Source: Endotrypanum monterogeii
Taxonomy: Eukaryota > Euglenozoa > Kinetoplastea > Trypanosomatida > Trypanosomatidae
DNA: 64,000 nucleotides
NCBI GenBank assembly: GCA_000333855.2
Contig: CM007319.1
Span: 651,081 to 715,080 of the forward strand
Direction of reading: 5' to 3'
Part shown: positions 37,529-49,200 of the stretch, in pieces
Layout of the letters: each line of letters opens with the position of its first letter
How positions within the stretch are numbered: position 1 is the first letter of the stretch
Notes under the pieces: model-generated
What the model saw: only the letters and a program-made list of their open reading frames with translations
The model's database searches: none
Told to the model about the DNA's origin: nothing
Position numbers and translations under genes: made by a program

Positions 37529-40500
37529 ATGCCATCGTGTGTTTTCACACGCACCCAGGTGCTGAGGAGCCTCTCGGATGAAGCTGCCTGTCAAGAGGCA
37601 GAGGCAATTCCAGACTTCATCTACTTTTTTTTGCGTGATGTTTTCCTTGCTGTTGACGAAGATGGCGACGGATACGTGACAGGCGAATCTGTATCGCGCC
37701 TATTCCCAGCACTCGCGCCTCTGAGAGCAACGGCATCTAGTACCTCACGTTCTGCAGCTCCAGGTCTCAAGACGCCAAAAGTGCATCCGACGTGGTGGAG
37801 TCCGACGTCGTACGTTTCGCCCGCTCGCTGTGCCGCAGCTGTACCGCAGCGTCCTCTGGACTTGTGCAGTTTTATGCAGACGTACTGGCCGATTGTGAGT
37901 GATAAGATGGCCCACCTCGTAGGTGACACGTGGAGCCAGAGGAGCAGTGACAGTCGCAGCAAAAGTGTGAGCGACTCGCCCCTTCCATGCACTTCGACCG
38001 GCCGCCGGCCAGTCTTCTCTGCCTCCCCTTTTCGCGCTGTCTCGGCATCACCGTTACCACCACAGCCGACAAGCCCCCTCGCTATTTCCGTTACTGACGA
38101 GTGTGCACTCCTGTCGTCGGTCTGTGGCACGACACCTCTGCCCCGGAGAGAGACTGTTGTTCCAGAGCAGCACGACCTCTACCGTAAAACTCTGCAGTAT
38201 ATGTGGATGAGCGATGATCCGTCGACGTCATCGCATGCGCGCATGCCTCTTCCCGATTCAGCGCTGCCGTCTATGCCATTGCCAACTACACCGCCGTGCC
38301 CGAAGCGCCTCTTGATGGACAGCGACATCGAGGAGTTGCTTATTGCCTTTTCTTACATAGACAGATGCCAAAGCGGGTACGTGGGTGTGACAGATGTGGC
38401 TGCTGCCTTGCAGGCGCTCCTTCACACGGCAGGGTGTGCTGACCAGAAGACGGTGCCTTCCGTCTCGCCAGCAGGGATCAACGATGAGGTCTTGCGACTT
38501 GCAAATGAGATGGTCCGTGTGGCACTTTCTTTGACTCCCCGCAAAGGGGCCAACATACCGCCAGCGACGACGACTACCGAGCGCCATTCCTCTAGCCACC
38601 CTTCCGCTGTCTCCTCTGTGTTCCATGGCGGCCAGTGCGTGAGCTGCACTGTGTTCGCACGTTCCTTTCAGTGTGACACAGGCGCCCTCCCCGCAGAGCT
38701 GATCGCGTGGTGCGCAGGGTGCGCTCGCACGAATTTCGAGCCACCCGTCCGAGGCTTGTCCACTCTGCCACAGTGGATGTCCCCAGTAGAATGCGCTTTC
38801 GTTCAGCAGCTGCTCATCTCGTATGCAGAGCTTCTGTGGGCGGGGGGGAGCAATGTTTCGTACCCCTGTTCGGCGGGACTGGGGAAGATTCATTCGCCGT
38901 CAGCTGCTGCTCTCTCTGAGTCTCTTTCCGTGAACATCAATACAAAAAAACCCACGTCGAAAGTCTGCCCTTCTGCTGGCCCCCGCAATGACGATCGGCA
39001 TGACCTGTACGCGTGTCCGACACGTAGGACTGTGGCTGATCTTCAGGAGTGGTGTCACCACAAACGGACAGCATTGCACCACTCCATGACGAACGACATG
39101 ACAACTCTACCTCTGGCTCTGCTGGAGAAATGTCTTCGACAAGATGTGCACGCTCATCTCTTTCCTGAGGTATTTTCCTTCTCTGCAGCGGTAGGGGCAT
39201 TGTTCGAGACTGTGATGGAGCACCATGTGCAGGCCGTTTGTGCACTTGCACAGCACACGTCCCTTTGCCCCGGTTCCGCTCCCTCGTCAGAAATAAAAAA
39301 GACTACCGGAGGTTTGGGACCATGCGCTGATGGCGAGCACTGTAGGGGGTCAGAGCATGTGAATATGAACAGGCTAGTCGAAGTCATTACGACTGATCCG
39401 CGGTGTCTGCACCTGAGGGTTCTGGTACCCTTGGACTCACGACTGGCCGCCGTGGTCGACGCCGCCAAGCATCATCCTCGGCGCCTCGTAGAGGATTCTC
39501 TGGGAATTCTTTCGAAATGTGTGCACGGCGCACGCCCGAGCGAGGGATCACAGCTTACCGACGTGCTGCGGCTGCGGCATGAGTTATTCAAGGTATCTCC
39601 TATACTGGCACGGCTCATCACTGGGGCAACGCGCCTTCGCAAAGGCCGGTTGTGCTTGGAGGAATGCGTGGCCAGACTCTCCATGCACGTCCTATCGGTT
39701 CCGCCGCTCCTGCGGTTACCGTTTTTGCCGGCTGCTGAGAACACAATGGGCCCAAGTACACCGCTGTTCATACAAGATGACTCGCTGACCAGTGTGTGCA
39801 GCCATCCATGCTACACACTGTTGAGAGACTCGCGGCTGCTGATGGTGTCGCATGGCTGGTTACGCTACGCATGCCGACGGATGCCAACCCGGCAGCTGCA
39901 GAGCGTTGTCAATGCGCTTCGGGCAAGTGGCCGTATCACCGATGGAAAAGGGTGCTTATTCGGCGCTGCTGCAGACTGGGGTGGCGCCATGCTCCATTTG
40001 GGGGACGCAAACAGAGTGCAGCAACGGTCGATTTCTCTGCCCGACGTATACAGTGAGGTGCTGCGACAGGTGAGGGCAAGTTGCCGGGTCTTCGAAGAGG
40101 ATCCTGTCCTCGCGGCGCACGTAGCGCTCGCCCTGGTTGCTGCTAGTGGCACCACCAAAGACGCCAAGTTGGAGGAGAAAACCCTGTGGTGGACACGTGT
40201 TTGCTCGCTGCTGGGGCAGTGGACTGCAACCCATGGCGGCCACCCCGCTTCTCAAGAGAGCACGGATGCATGGACTATGGATAGCATCTCTCGTACGGCT
40301 GTGGAGTTGGGTCTCGCGTGCTGCCAAGCGGTTAGCAGGGAGCTGTGCCACCTGCGGTTTGCAGCACCAAGCACGGCACATGTGGCGGCTGTAAAGGAGG
40401 AGGAGCTGACACAGTCTCTGACCCGTGTCGTCGAGACTCTCTCACTCTGGGCACCTCCACCGTCAGCAAATCTGGAGTTACAGTCATCGTGCGCCGTAGC

Positions 40501-41803
40501 GTGTGCGCGGCTTGTCGATACACTTGTTGGCTCCTGTCCGTGCCTCGGGACATCACTGGTGGATGTATCCTTTTTGCTACGGCGGTGGCTTGAGGCCTAT
40601 CCTCTGCCAATGCCCCTCACGCATCTTTCTCTGTGCTATGCTGTAGAGGAGGTCGAGTCAGTATACTACGCGCTAAAGCGGCTCGCAGCTTCAGAGGAGA
40701 GTAGGCGTCGACGAATCCAGCCTCCGATAGACTGGCCTGTGGCATCCCCCAGCATCGCCAAGAAAGGGTCTGGTTCCGACGCCGCAAACCCGGTGAAAAC
40801 GAACTTGTCACCCGCACCCGTACTGACCGGCATCAGTCCAGTATGCTTGTCAGAGCTTCTGGAGAACGAGGACCTTGTTCTCGTCCTATACGCCATCAGT
40901 TCGAAAAAATCGGTTGGTGTATGGGGTGGTGCCCTGTCTCACCTCAGTACCCTGCTTCGCCCGGTACTGCTAAGTCCGACAGGGATACGGATCGCGCTGG
41001 AGAAGGTCAATGCCCAGTCATCATCAAGTGAAGCCGTCGGCGCGGCGGCTACGCCCACCTCAGCGCAACATCAGTCGCGTGTGATGACCTCCTCGAATCG
41101 AAGCGGAAACCCATTTGCCCCGGAAGACGCGATTGTATCCATGGCCGTGCCGGCTTCTGTGCAACACGCCATGGCTCAGCTCTTCGCTGAGGTTGATGGG
41201 AAAGGATTGGGTGCGGTGACCGAGGACCAGCTGCGCAATCATCGATCGCAGGTGCGAGCCTCTGTACGGTACGGCTGGCACCGCTTTGTGACCGCTTTGT
41301 GCAGTAGGTATCCCCTGACATCATCCTTTTCGGAACTGGCACCAAGCGCAGCGAGTGCTGGTGATTTCTCAGCTAGCGTAATTCATTCGCACCGGTGGCG
41401 CTGTCGCCACCGCGCTGTTATGACATCTCTTTCTCGCAGCAACGAGGCTCAACACGAGGGAGACATTTCACGCTCATCTATCGCCACAAAGCGCACAGAC
41501 GATGGCGTGGCCACCTCTTATAGCCTCGGGGACGTGCTGGCGCGTATGTCTGAACTTCGTGTTTGCGTTCAGGCACAACTCTTGGAAGAGAGCAGGGCGC
41601 GCGCAGTGGCAAGGGCCACCGTCTTCATAGCCAAGAGATCTGACTTGGAAGCTACTAGAGTAATAACCGGAGCTGACTTGTCGCTGTCAACTACTGCTGG
41701 ACAAAAGTCGGCTCTCTCCTCGCCACCGACAACGGGAACGGCGGAGTGGTGGGCAAAGTACCTAGATGATCTGTGCCGAGGCTACTCGCCTCTGGCCCTA
41801 TAA
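37529..41803 (+). CDS. Large EF-hand-like protein, 1424 residues
   Basis: The start is the ATG at 37529 (MPSCVFTRTQVLRSL). Three EF-hand-type loops are visible. The first is DEDGDGYVTGES (residues 43-54), with Asp at positions 1, 3 and 5 but Ser instead of Glu at position 12. The second is DRCQSGYVGVTD (278-289), which is degenerate. The third is DGKGLGAVTEDQ (1223-1234), also degenerate. The region between is a long helix-rich stretch with Ser-rich inserts, for example LARLITGATRLRKGRLCLEE. I do not recognise a family for it. Calcium binding is plausible only at the first site. An out-of-frame ATG at 37521 would overlap the start unless splicing uses the AG at 37526-37527. A cytoskeletal or signalling role is conceivable but unproven. 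Confidence 0.75.
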   Translation: MPSCVFTRTQVLRSLSDEAACQEAEAIPDFIYFFLRDVFLAVDEDGDGYVTGESVSRLFPALAPLRATASSTSRSAAPGLKTPKVHPTWWSPTSYVSPARCAAAVPQRPLDLCSFMQTYWPIVSDKMAHLVGDTWSQRSSDSRSKSVSDSPLPCTSTGRRPVFSASPFRAVSASPLPPQPTSPLAISVTDECALLSSVCGTTPLPRRETVVPEQHDLYRKTLQYMWMSDDPSTSSHARMPLPDSALPSMPLPTTPPCPKRLLMDSDIEELLIAFSYIDRCQSGYVGVTDVAAALQALLHTAGCADQKTVPSVSPAGINDEVLRLANEMVRVALSLTPRKGANIPPATTTTERHSSSHPSAVSSVFHGGQCVSCTVFARSFQCDTGALPAELIAWCAGCARTNFEPPVRGLSTLPQWMSPVECAFVQQLLISYAELLWAGGSNVSYPCSAGLGKIHSPSAAALSESLSVNINTKKPTSKVCPSAGPRNDDRHDLYACPTRRTVADLQEWCHHKRTALHHSMTNDMTTLPLALLEKCLRQDVHAHLFPEVFSFSAAVGALFETVMEHHVQAVCALAQHTSLCPGSAPSSEIKKTTGGLGPCADGEHCRGSEHVNMNRLVEVITTDPRCLHLRVLVPLDSRLAAVVDAAKHHPRRLVEDSLGILSKCVHGARPSEGSQLTDVLRLRHELFKVSPILARLITGATRLRKGRLCLEECVARLSMHVLSVPPLLRLPFLPAAENTMGPSTPLFIQDDSLTSVCSHPCYTLLRDSRLLMVSHGWLRYACRRMPTRQLQSVVNALRASGRITDGKGCLFGAAADWGGAMLHLGDANRVQQRSISLPDVYSEVLRQVRASCRVFEEDPVLAAHVALALVAASGTTKDAKLEEKTLWWTRVCSLLGQWTATHGGHPASQESTDAWTMDSISRTAVELGLACCQAVSRELCHLRFAAPSTAHVAAVKEEELTQSLTRVVETLSLWAPPPSANLELQSSCAVACARLVDTLVGSCPCLGTSLVDVSFLLRRWLEAYPLPMPLTHLSLCYAVEEVESVYYALKRLAASEESRRRRIQPPIDWPVASPSIAKKGSGSDAANPVKTNLSPAPVLTGISPVCLSELLENEDLVLVLYAISSKKSVGVWGGALSHLSTLLRPVLLSPTGIRIALEKVNAQSSSSEAVGAAATPTSAQHQSRVMTSSNRSGNPFAPEDAIVSMAVPASVQHAMAQLFAEVDGKGLGAVTEDQLRNHRSQVRASVRYGWHRFVTALCSRYPLTSSFSELAPSAASAGDFSASVIHSHRWRCRHRAVMTSLSRSNEAQHEGDISRSSIATKRTDDGVATSYSLGDVLARMSELRVCVQAQLLEESRARAVARATVFIAKRSDLEATRVITGADLSLSTTAGQKSALSSPPTTGTAEWWAKYLDDLCRGYSPLAL

Positions 41804-42488
41804 CCCTGCTTATTTATATTATTATATATATATATTTATTTTTATATGTTTATTAGTCGTGCTGCGTCATTTAGAGATGTATGGCAAAGACTCCCTAACT
41901 CGCCTTTAACTTTTCACACCCTATGAAATTTTTTTTCTTTTGAATGCCACCCTTTTTTTTTTCTTCTGGCGCGCGTTCATGTGTGTGTGTGTGTGTCTCG
42001 CACGTGCACCTGGCACCTTTCTCTCTTGCACCCTGATGACTTCAGGGAGTGGGGTTTGAATGCTCACACCATCGTCATGGATAATGTTTGCCGATATGAT
42101 GACGTGGGTGTGGATCACACAGCATGCCACCGCACAGGTACTCGCGTTCCTGACAGCCACCGCACTTTCCCCAACTCTAGCATCCCAGAGCGGCCAGTCC
42201 TTTTATTATTATGAACCCGAACAATGGGTGGGGATTTTCTGATGTGAGACATCTTCCACCGCTATCGACTGCGTCTTCCTTGTGGGCTCGCTCTTGTCAT
42301 GCTATTGTACTCGTGAAACTGCGATGCGAGGTGGCCCCATCATATTACGGACCTCCTTTCCGGTCACGCATCTTCAGCAATGTTGAGATGGGTGCACGCC
42401 CACTCGCATTGCTGTCTTCCTCATTGCGTCCCTCCTTTAATCAACATACTTGCCTGCTCCCTTCACGATCTGTGGTTTACCATGTAAG

Positions 42489-42490
<2 letters not shown>

Positions 42491-42524
<34 letters not shown>

Positions 42525-42540
42525 TACATACATACATACA
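42491..42540. repeat. (AC)n plus (CATA)n compound repeat
   Basis: An AC tract of about 15 units is followed by CATA units. The arrangement is the same as at 23314-23366. Confidence 0.85.
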
Positions 42541-43109
42541 GTTGCCCTTCCCCTCCCCCATCTGTAGGGCAGTGGTCAAACTGTTCCATACGAAATAGCC
42601 AAAGCGGGGAAATAACCCGAATAACGCAGACCATCTCCAAATCCATTTCTTCCCCCCTGGAAGAGGCGGGGATCATTTTTATCTTGCGCTACTCCTCCCT
42701 CTCTCTCCTTGTCACACTGAAGTTTTTTGTTCCTCATAGACTACACCGAGAACCTTTTAAAGTTTCTGCGCGGAGGTTTTGGTTGCGATAAGCGTAGCTT
42801 TTGAGATCTTCCCACGCCCCCCCCCACTCACCTACCGCTGCTGTTACGCGTTTCTGTTTCACCCTTTGGCTCTGTCGTCTGTCTTCTTTTTATTTCCCCT
42901 CCAACCTTTTTTCTGGTGACTTCCTCGAGTCGCCTTATCGGTTGGTGTATTCCATACACTTTCTAGCGTGTTTTTCTTTTCTTTCCACTTCATGTTATGG
43001 GGAGAGGGTCTCCATTTCTGGTGCCCCATCTCGACTACCTACCGTGTTTTTTCCGATCCTTTCATAGTCTTCACATGCACACACCCACACTCTTAACAAC
43101 ATCTCATTC

Positions 43110-43132
43110 CTTTTCCTTCGGCCTTTTTGCAG
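43110..43132 (+). promoter_or_regulatory. Predicted trans-splice acceptor for ankyrin-filamin gene
   Basis: A T/C tract ends in CAG at 43130-43132, giving a leader of about 137 bases before the ATG at 43270. Confidence 0.5.
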
Positions 43133-43269
43133 ATCGCTGTGGTGTTGTGCTATAATACTACACACTGCACAGCGCAAGGCTCGTTGCTGCTGCGCATTGG
43201 GCTCCCACCACTCTACAGGAAGAAAAAAAACTATCACCACCCAAGAACGCCAGGGCTCCCACAACAGTG

Positions 43270-46200
43270 ATGGAGGCACCGGCTACTCTCACGCCGGTGC
43301 GCGCTCCTATTCTGTGCCTGGTATGTACTGGCACCGCGTGTGGCAGTCGACTCGTCGCCACCATAAACGTTACGCTACACACTACACTGGCCGAGGTGCG
43401 GTGTGTGCTCGTCTCACTGGCGAGTGGCGGTGACGGGGGGCCGGCTGCGAAACAGCAGGCACCGACAAACGTTTCTGCCAAGCATGCTAGCACTCTCCTC
43501 TCCTCGCCTCTGCACCCGTTTGATTTTTCGGAAACGTTCAGCTTCGTGCACTCTGGTGGATGCCGGGCCTACGCGCGTGCCAGCGAGGCGCATCTTCGAG
43601 TAGAGGATGTGCTGCCACGTTACATGCGTTTTGGTCTGCCGCCAGCGAGCCTGCCGGCGGACAAGGGAATTTCTTCAAGCAGTGCCGCGCTCGACTCCGC
43701 GGCTCTGCAAAACAGGTACCGCACATGCTCGAGCAGCTGCACACGCTGGCTTCCCGATACGGCCCCACCGCTTGCGGTGGTGGCACACCCGCGGCGGCGA
43801 GCCCTGCATCGATCGCACCCGAGACACCACCCTGCATCTTCTCACGAGACGGTAGAGGGGGACAGTGTTATGTTAACATCAGCCTGTATGCCACATCAGA
43901 AGCGTTATGCCCTGGCAGCGCTCTTCATAAGCCCAGGGGATCGCGTTGAAGGCGGGCTCCGTGCAGAGCGGCTGGTGGCCGAGCGCCTCCAACTGCAACT
44001 TCCTCACCCGCTGCGCTACGATGACGCCGTGTTCAGCGGACTAGGCCTCTTCTCCCCCGCCACGCTTTTCTCCAGTTATGGACGGCCGTTCCGCATTGAG
44101 ACGTGGTGTGCTGGCGTCACTCAGTGGAACAGTAACACGGAGGATCTACTCGGCCGAACTCTTCTGCAAGAGGCGGCACAGGTGGGAAACGAGGCCGCTG
44201 TCCACTTTCTGGTGTCACAGCCGTACGTTGTCGTGGACGCTGCCGACCGACAGTCAGGATGCACTGCGCTGCATCTCGCTGTGCTGGGAAATCATGTTGG
44301 TGTTGTAAAGATACTGCTCGAAAAAGGTGGCGCCAACCCACTAGCATCAACCCACGTTGGTGACACTCCACTCCATGTCGCACTGGAGCGCCGCCGCGCC
44401 GTGTTGGTAGGGCTGCTGTGCACTCGTTTGCGAGCACTTCAGGTACCGCCCGCGGCGCTTCAGGGGGAGTCTATGCGTAACAGAAATGGCTACACTCCAC
44501 TGGATTTGTTTCGCCTCTACTCACCCTCCCTTGCCGACCTTTGTCGGGATGGGGCAAGCTTGGTGGCGGTGAAGGCGTTGGTGCATCACTACCTCTTCTC
44601 TCCCGATGAGGTGACGTCACGAGATGCCTTCGCTGGTCAAAGTGTTCTGCACGCTGCCGCCGCTGGCGCAAGCTTGGACGTTGTAAGGTACATCACCGAA
44701 GACCTGGGGTTTGCAACGCGTCTTTTCGAGTCTGACAATTCCTACGCCAAACTCATTCTCGATTTTCGTCGGCAGACACCCTTACATGTGGCCGCTGCCA
44801 CCGGCGAGCCTGCATGCGTTCAGTATCTGCTTGAGAAACTGCCAGCTTCATTCCTCACGCAACCCGACGTGACCGGCTGCACACCTCTTCTGGTGGCGAT
44901 GAAGGCGCGTCGATGGCGTGTGGTGGAGTTGCTGCTGGCGCAGTCTTCCCCTGGAACCCTTGCGGCCGCCACACAGGATTGCAGCGGATTCTCTGCGCTG
45001 CACTTTGCGTGTAGCTTTGGAATGACCCGTGTGGCGGCCATTCTTTTACAACAACACGGCGCTGATGTAGTGCAAAGGTCCATTGTGGCGCATTACCCCT
45101 CTCCCTCCAAGCCCTCGGCGGGTGTTGGTGGGCAGTGGGGGTCTCACTCGGAGAACAGTACGCTAGTGCAACACAGCGCCCTTCACGGGCGGCTGCGCAG
45201 GCTTGAGGAGCGTGAAATAAAGCGTCAGATCCTACTGCAGCAGCGGCAGCGAAGCGACAGAGCAAGCGGCTCCTCTCATGGCCGCGTCCAGCATAGTTAT
45301 CCATCACTCCCCGAAGATGCTGATCCAGCTGCGGTTGTCAAGGCGGCCCGTCACTACCCCTACGGTGGAGCGCGGCGTGGCTATACTCCACTGCGATGCA
45401 CCCTCCTCTACGCCTTGCACAGAGGCAATGCGTCACCCGCTGTGCCAGTAGATCTCCTTCGACTCCTCTGCGAGAACGGCGCACTATTGCCCGAGACCTC
45501 AGATGACACACGCGATCTTCTCTACTACCTCCTCACTCATCGCTCTGTTGCCAACACAGAGCCGCTCTTGGCATGGGTGATGGAGCACTGTGCTACCGCG
45601 GTTGCGGTGCTGCAGCGTGACAACGTCCTCCTGTGCCGACTCTGTGCCCTGGGCGACGCAGCCGGTGTGCGCTGGTGCATTGAGAAGCAGCTCTGCAATC
45701 TTCAGGCCACAGACTTAAACCCGCTTGTGGTCTGCGCTGCTGTTGGGAACACTGCCGCTGCGGCATTCCTAATTCAGTGTGCCGGGGCAGACGTAAATGC
45801 ATTGGCCGGGCATGCTTCTGCCCTCGCTGTGGCGCTGCGGGAAGGCCACGCCGAGGTGGCACAGGTGCTCATTCTTAGTGGAGCAGCTATTTCTTCTAGG
45901 GACGGCTCGTGGAGTGCCCTTCAACAGGCGGCGAGCTCCGGCCTTGAGGACGTGGTTCGCGGGCTGCTGGGATCTCGTGCTGTCGACCCACTTGACGTTT
46001 CGTGTGTCCTCTTACGGACGCTTCAGGGTCTTGTGTACGCAGGGCCATCGCAGAGGCGCAAACGGTCTCGCTTGGCGCTATACTTGGCTGGAGCCTGTGA
46101 ACCACTGGCCTGCGAGGTGCACCCAACGGAGCTGCTGCACCTCTCTGCTGCGGTGGGTTGCTTTCACGTTACGCTCGCTCTGACGGAGCGCTTACTCGCG

Positions 46201-49200
46201 CTTCCCAAGACGGTTTGGGCAGAGCTGCTGGCAAGTGCACCGCCCCCGCCGCCTCGACCGATGACGCTGGTTAAACCTACTTGGGTGCCTCTCACCATCA
46301 AAGCTCCGCGTCTGCTGCCGAACCCTCTAACTGGGCGTGGTGGCCTCTATCGACCACCCAAGTCGTTCCATCGGCTGGTTGTTCCCACTGTTCGGCAGGC
46401 CTCTGTCGACACTCTCCTGCACCGAATAAAAGTGCGCGATGTGTACAGTTTTGCTGTGGAGGCACGTCAGACTGATCTCGTGCACGCGCTGCGGTACGGT
46501 CTGCACTTGCCGCCGTGGCCGCTGCGTGACCTGCGGGGGTGGACGGTGACGGACTATGCGATGGCGCGCTACAGCCGCGTCAGTGCATCTCTTGTGGCAC
46601 TCTTCGTCGCTTCCGGTATCGCACCTGCAACGCGGCACGGGCGGCGCGTTTTACCTACTCGAGAAGATAGCGACCTTGTGGCGGCTGTGCACTACGCGCA
46701 GCAGCGACATTGGCAGGCAGCGGCAGCTTCGCAATATCTAGCCGGCACGATAAGCGATGCCGCAGATAGGGAAAGACACTTTGGTGCGCAAGCTGCTAAG
46801 GCAACGTTTGATTTGGTCACTGATACTCTGGTCACCATCGTAGGGGCGCCGACGGAAAAAAGAATCCGTTATGGGGATGTGACAATGGTGCGCTGCATCT
46901 TGGACGCTTTTTTAGAGACTCACCATCTCACCAGCTTTCACCACGTGCCGTGTACGTGGCTTGGTCGTGTCGTGGTGGGCTGCGCTGCGGCGGGTCGGTT
47001 GGATGTGCTTCGACTGCTCAAGGAACACTACAGTGTGAACCTAGCACAGGACTGGCTCAGTCACACTTCGGGGTCTGCGCAGTCGGTGTGTGACACGCAT
47101 CCGACTCCGCTTCTCATGGCCGTGCACTATCGCCACAGCGACATTGTAACGTACCTTCTCAAGGCTGGATGCCCCGTACACGAGCGCGGCTTCCCCACCG
47201 CCTCCATGGCCGCCCACATGCCACTAAAGAATATTCACACTTCATTGATCAGTCCCCTTAGCTTGGTGGCGTGGAAGCGTGACTACGCACTCCTTCGCCT
47301 ATTACTGGCGGCTTCACCACCACTACGCCCCCAGGATACGGAAGAGGAACCCGGTCGCAGTGTCGGCGATGTACTGCGTGGACTGGTAATGAGTGCACGT
47401 CCTGGCACGCAACAAGAGACAGAGGCGGCATTGGCCGATTGTGTTTGCGCGCTTGCTACGGCAGGCCACCCGCTTCGGTTTGCCAGTACGGTGCGCGTGG
47501 CTGCCGCGAAGGGGCTCGTGCAGGTGGCTGAGACGCTAGTGAGGTGCTATGGTTGTGCCGCGCTTCTGGCGGACTTGGTGGCTTACCTCAGTGGCGATGT
47601 AGATGCAGATGTAGCTGTGGAGGACGCTGCCCTGCCACACACTCGAGGGCAGCTTACCGCTCTTGCCTACTTTGCCGCAGACAAGCGCCTGGTGCCAGTG
47701 CTTCGCTCTCTGTTGGTAGAGCGGATGGTGGATGAATTCCAGCTGGAGTCGTGGAGGCTGACAACGCTAGCGGTAACAGTGCAGGCCTTGTACAGCAAGA
47801 GTGGCTCACACGGCGCTCGTGCGATGGCCGGGGCAGTAGACTACGCACTATGGCGAGGCTGTGCTGACGGTGCAGTTGTGCTGCTGGCGCTCGGTATTGT
47901 AGGTCGAGGGGTAGCCCCGGCGCCGCGTTTACCGCGTGGACTACAGAGGAATGTTGCGACAGTTTCTGGGTCGGCAATCTCTTTAAGTGTGCACCTTGCT
48001 AGCATCCTTCGACTGTGGCACAAACGGTCTGAGCATTACCAGTTCTACACAGTGCTGCACAGTGCCGCGGAGCTCGGTTATGGGGACGCGGTTGAAGCGC
48101 TCACGGCGGAGATGCTGGGTCTTCACCTACCGGTAGTGGGCTCTGAAGGCAGCGCTTCTGTGCACTCGTACTCGAGCACACGAGCAGCAGCGACTGCGCC
48201 GTCACTCTACGCCCTCGCTGCCACCCACACGGGTGGCTGGAAGTGGTTCCCGTGCTTTGAGCGCGTTGAGCTTGTACTCGACCCCCAGTCCCTCTACATC
48301 ACGCCCCGGGATATGTTCGCGCTGATCTTTAGTGGTTTTGGGCTGTCACGGGCCATGGATCGGGTATGCCAGCGCGCAGCCCAGCACAAACTACTCGGCG
48401 ATGTTTTCAGCGTCTTCGACACCGTTGGGACTGCGAATGCCGTTCATGGGTACTCAGATGAGAGGTGCAACGCGGGAGGCGAGGATGGGGTAGGAAATAT
48501 CGGTGGGGCGGCCCCATCATCAGTGCGCGGGTCTGCAGTTTCGGCGCCGTTCGTTGCTCGCCAGCTACAGCTAAAACCGGCAGCGTTTTTCCTGGCTGGA
48601 GGGACTTACGTCCTCACGAGCATGACCTCGTTGACGTGCGCCATCGCTGCCTGCAGTCTAGAGTGGGTGCAGTATATTGCCGTACAGGGGCCGTCGTTGG
48701 TGTATCACCGCGCTACAGCCACCCGGCTAGCCACAGCAGCTGCCAGGAGGGCGACAGCGGAGGGAAAGGGTGATCAGTGTATTTCATGGCATCCCGGCAA
48801 AGGATCAACACGTCCCCCGCAGCACCGTCGACACCACTGCGAGGTGCGCCTTGGGGACGGTAGCAGTGTGAGTGCCGTGCCGGTGCTCATGACGGATGAC
48901 GTGTGTCGCATGGATGCCTTGACGCTGTGCATGGCAATGTTGGCGGAGGCGCACCTGCGTCGTCGAGGCTCCATCATGGCGCAGACGTACGAGGAGATAC
49001 TCACACACTTGCTCTCGTGGCCCGCTGCCACGCCACGGAAGGAAACGATTAACTTGCTTGCCATTGCAGCTGCCTCGCTTCGGCGATGGCCACTGTTGAT
49101 GTCTATCATGCAGCTGGCGGACCGTCTGTACGCTGCGGGTCTGATGACAGACACTGATAATCACCGGGGAGAAGAACCTCAGGTGGCACCCTCGCGCTAC

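Larger units (their letters stand above)
41804..43269. other. Intergenic spacer before ankyrin-filamin gene
   Basis: This is 1.47 kb of spacer with AT-rich sequence just after the stop, GT at about 41981-41997, an (AC)n/(CATA)n repeat at 42491-42540 and a pyrimidine tract at its end. I see no gene. Confidence 0.65.
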
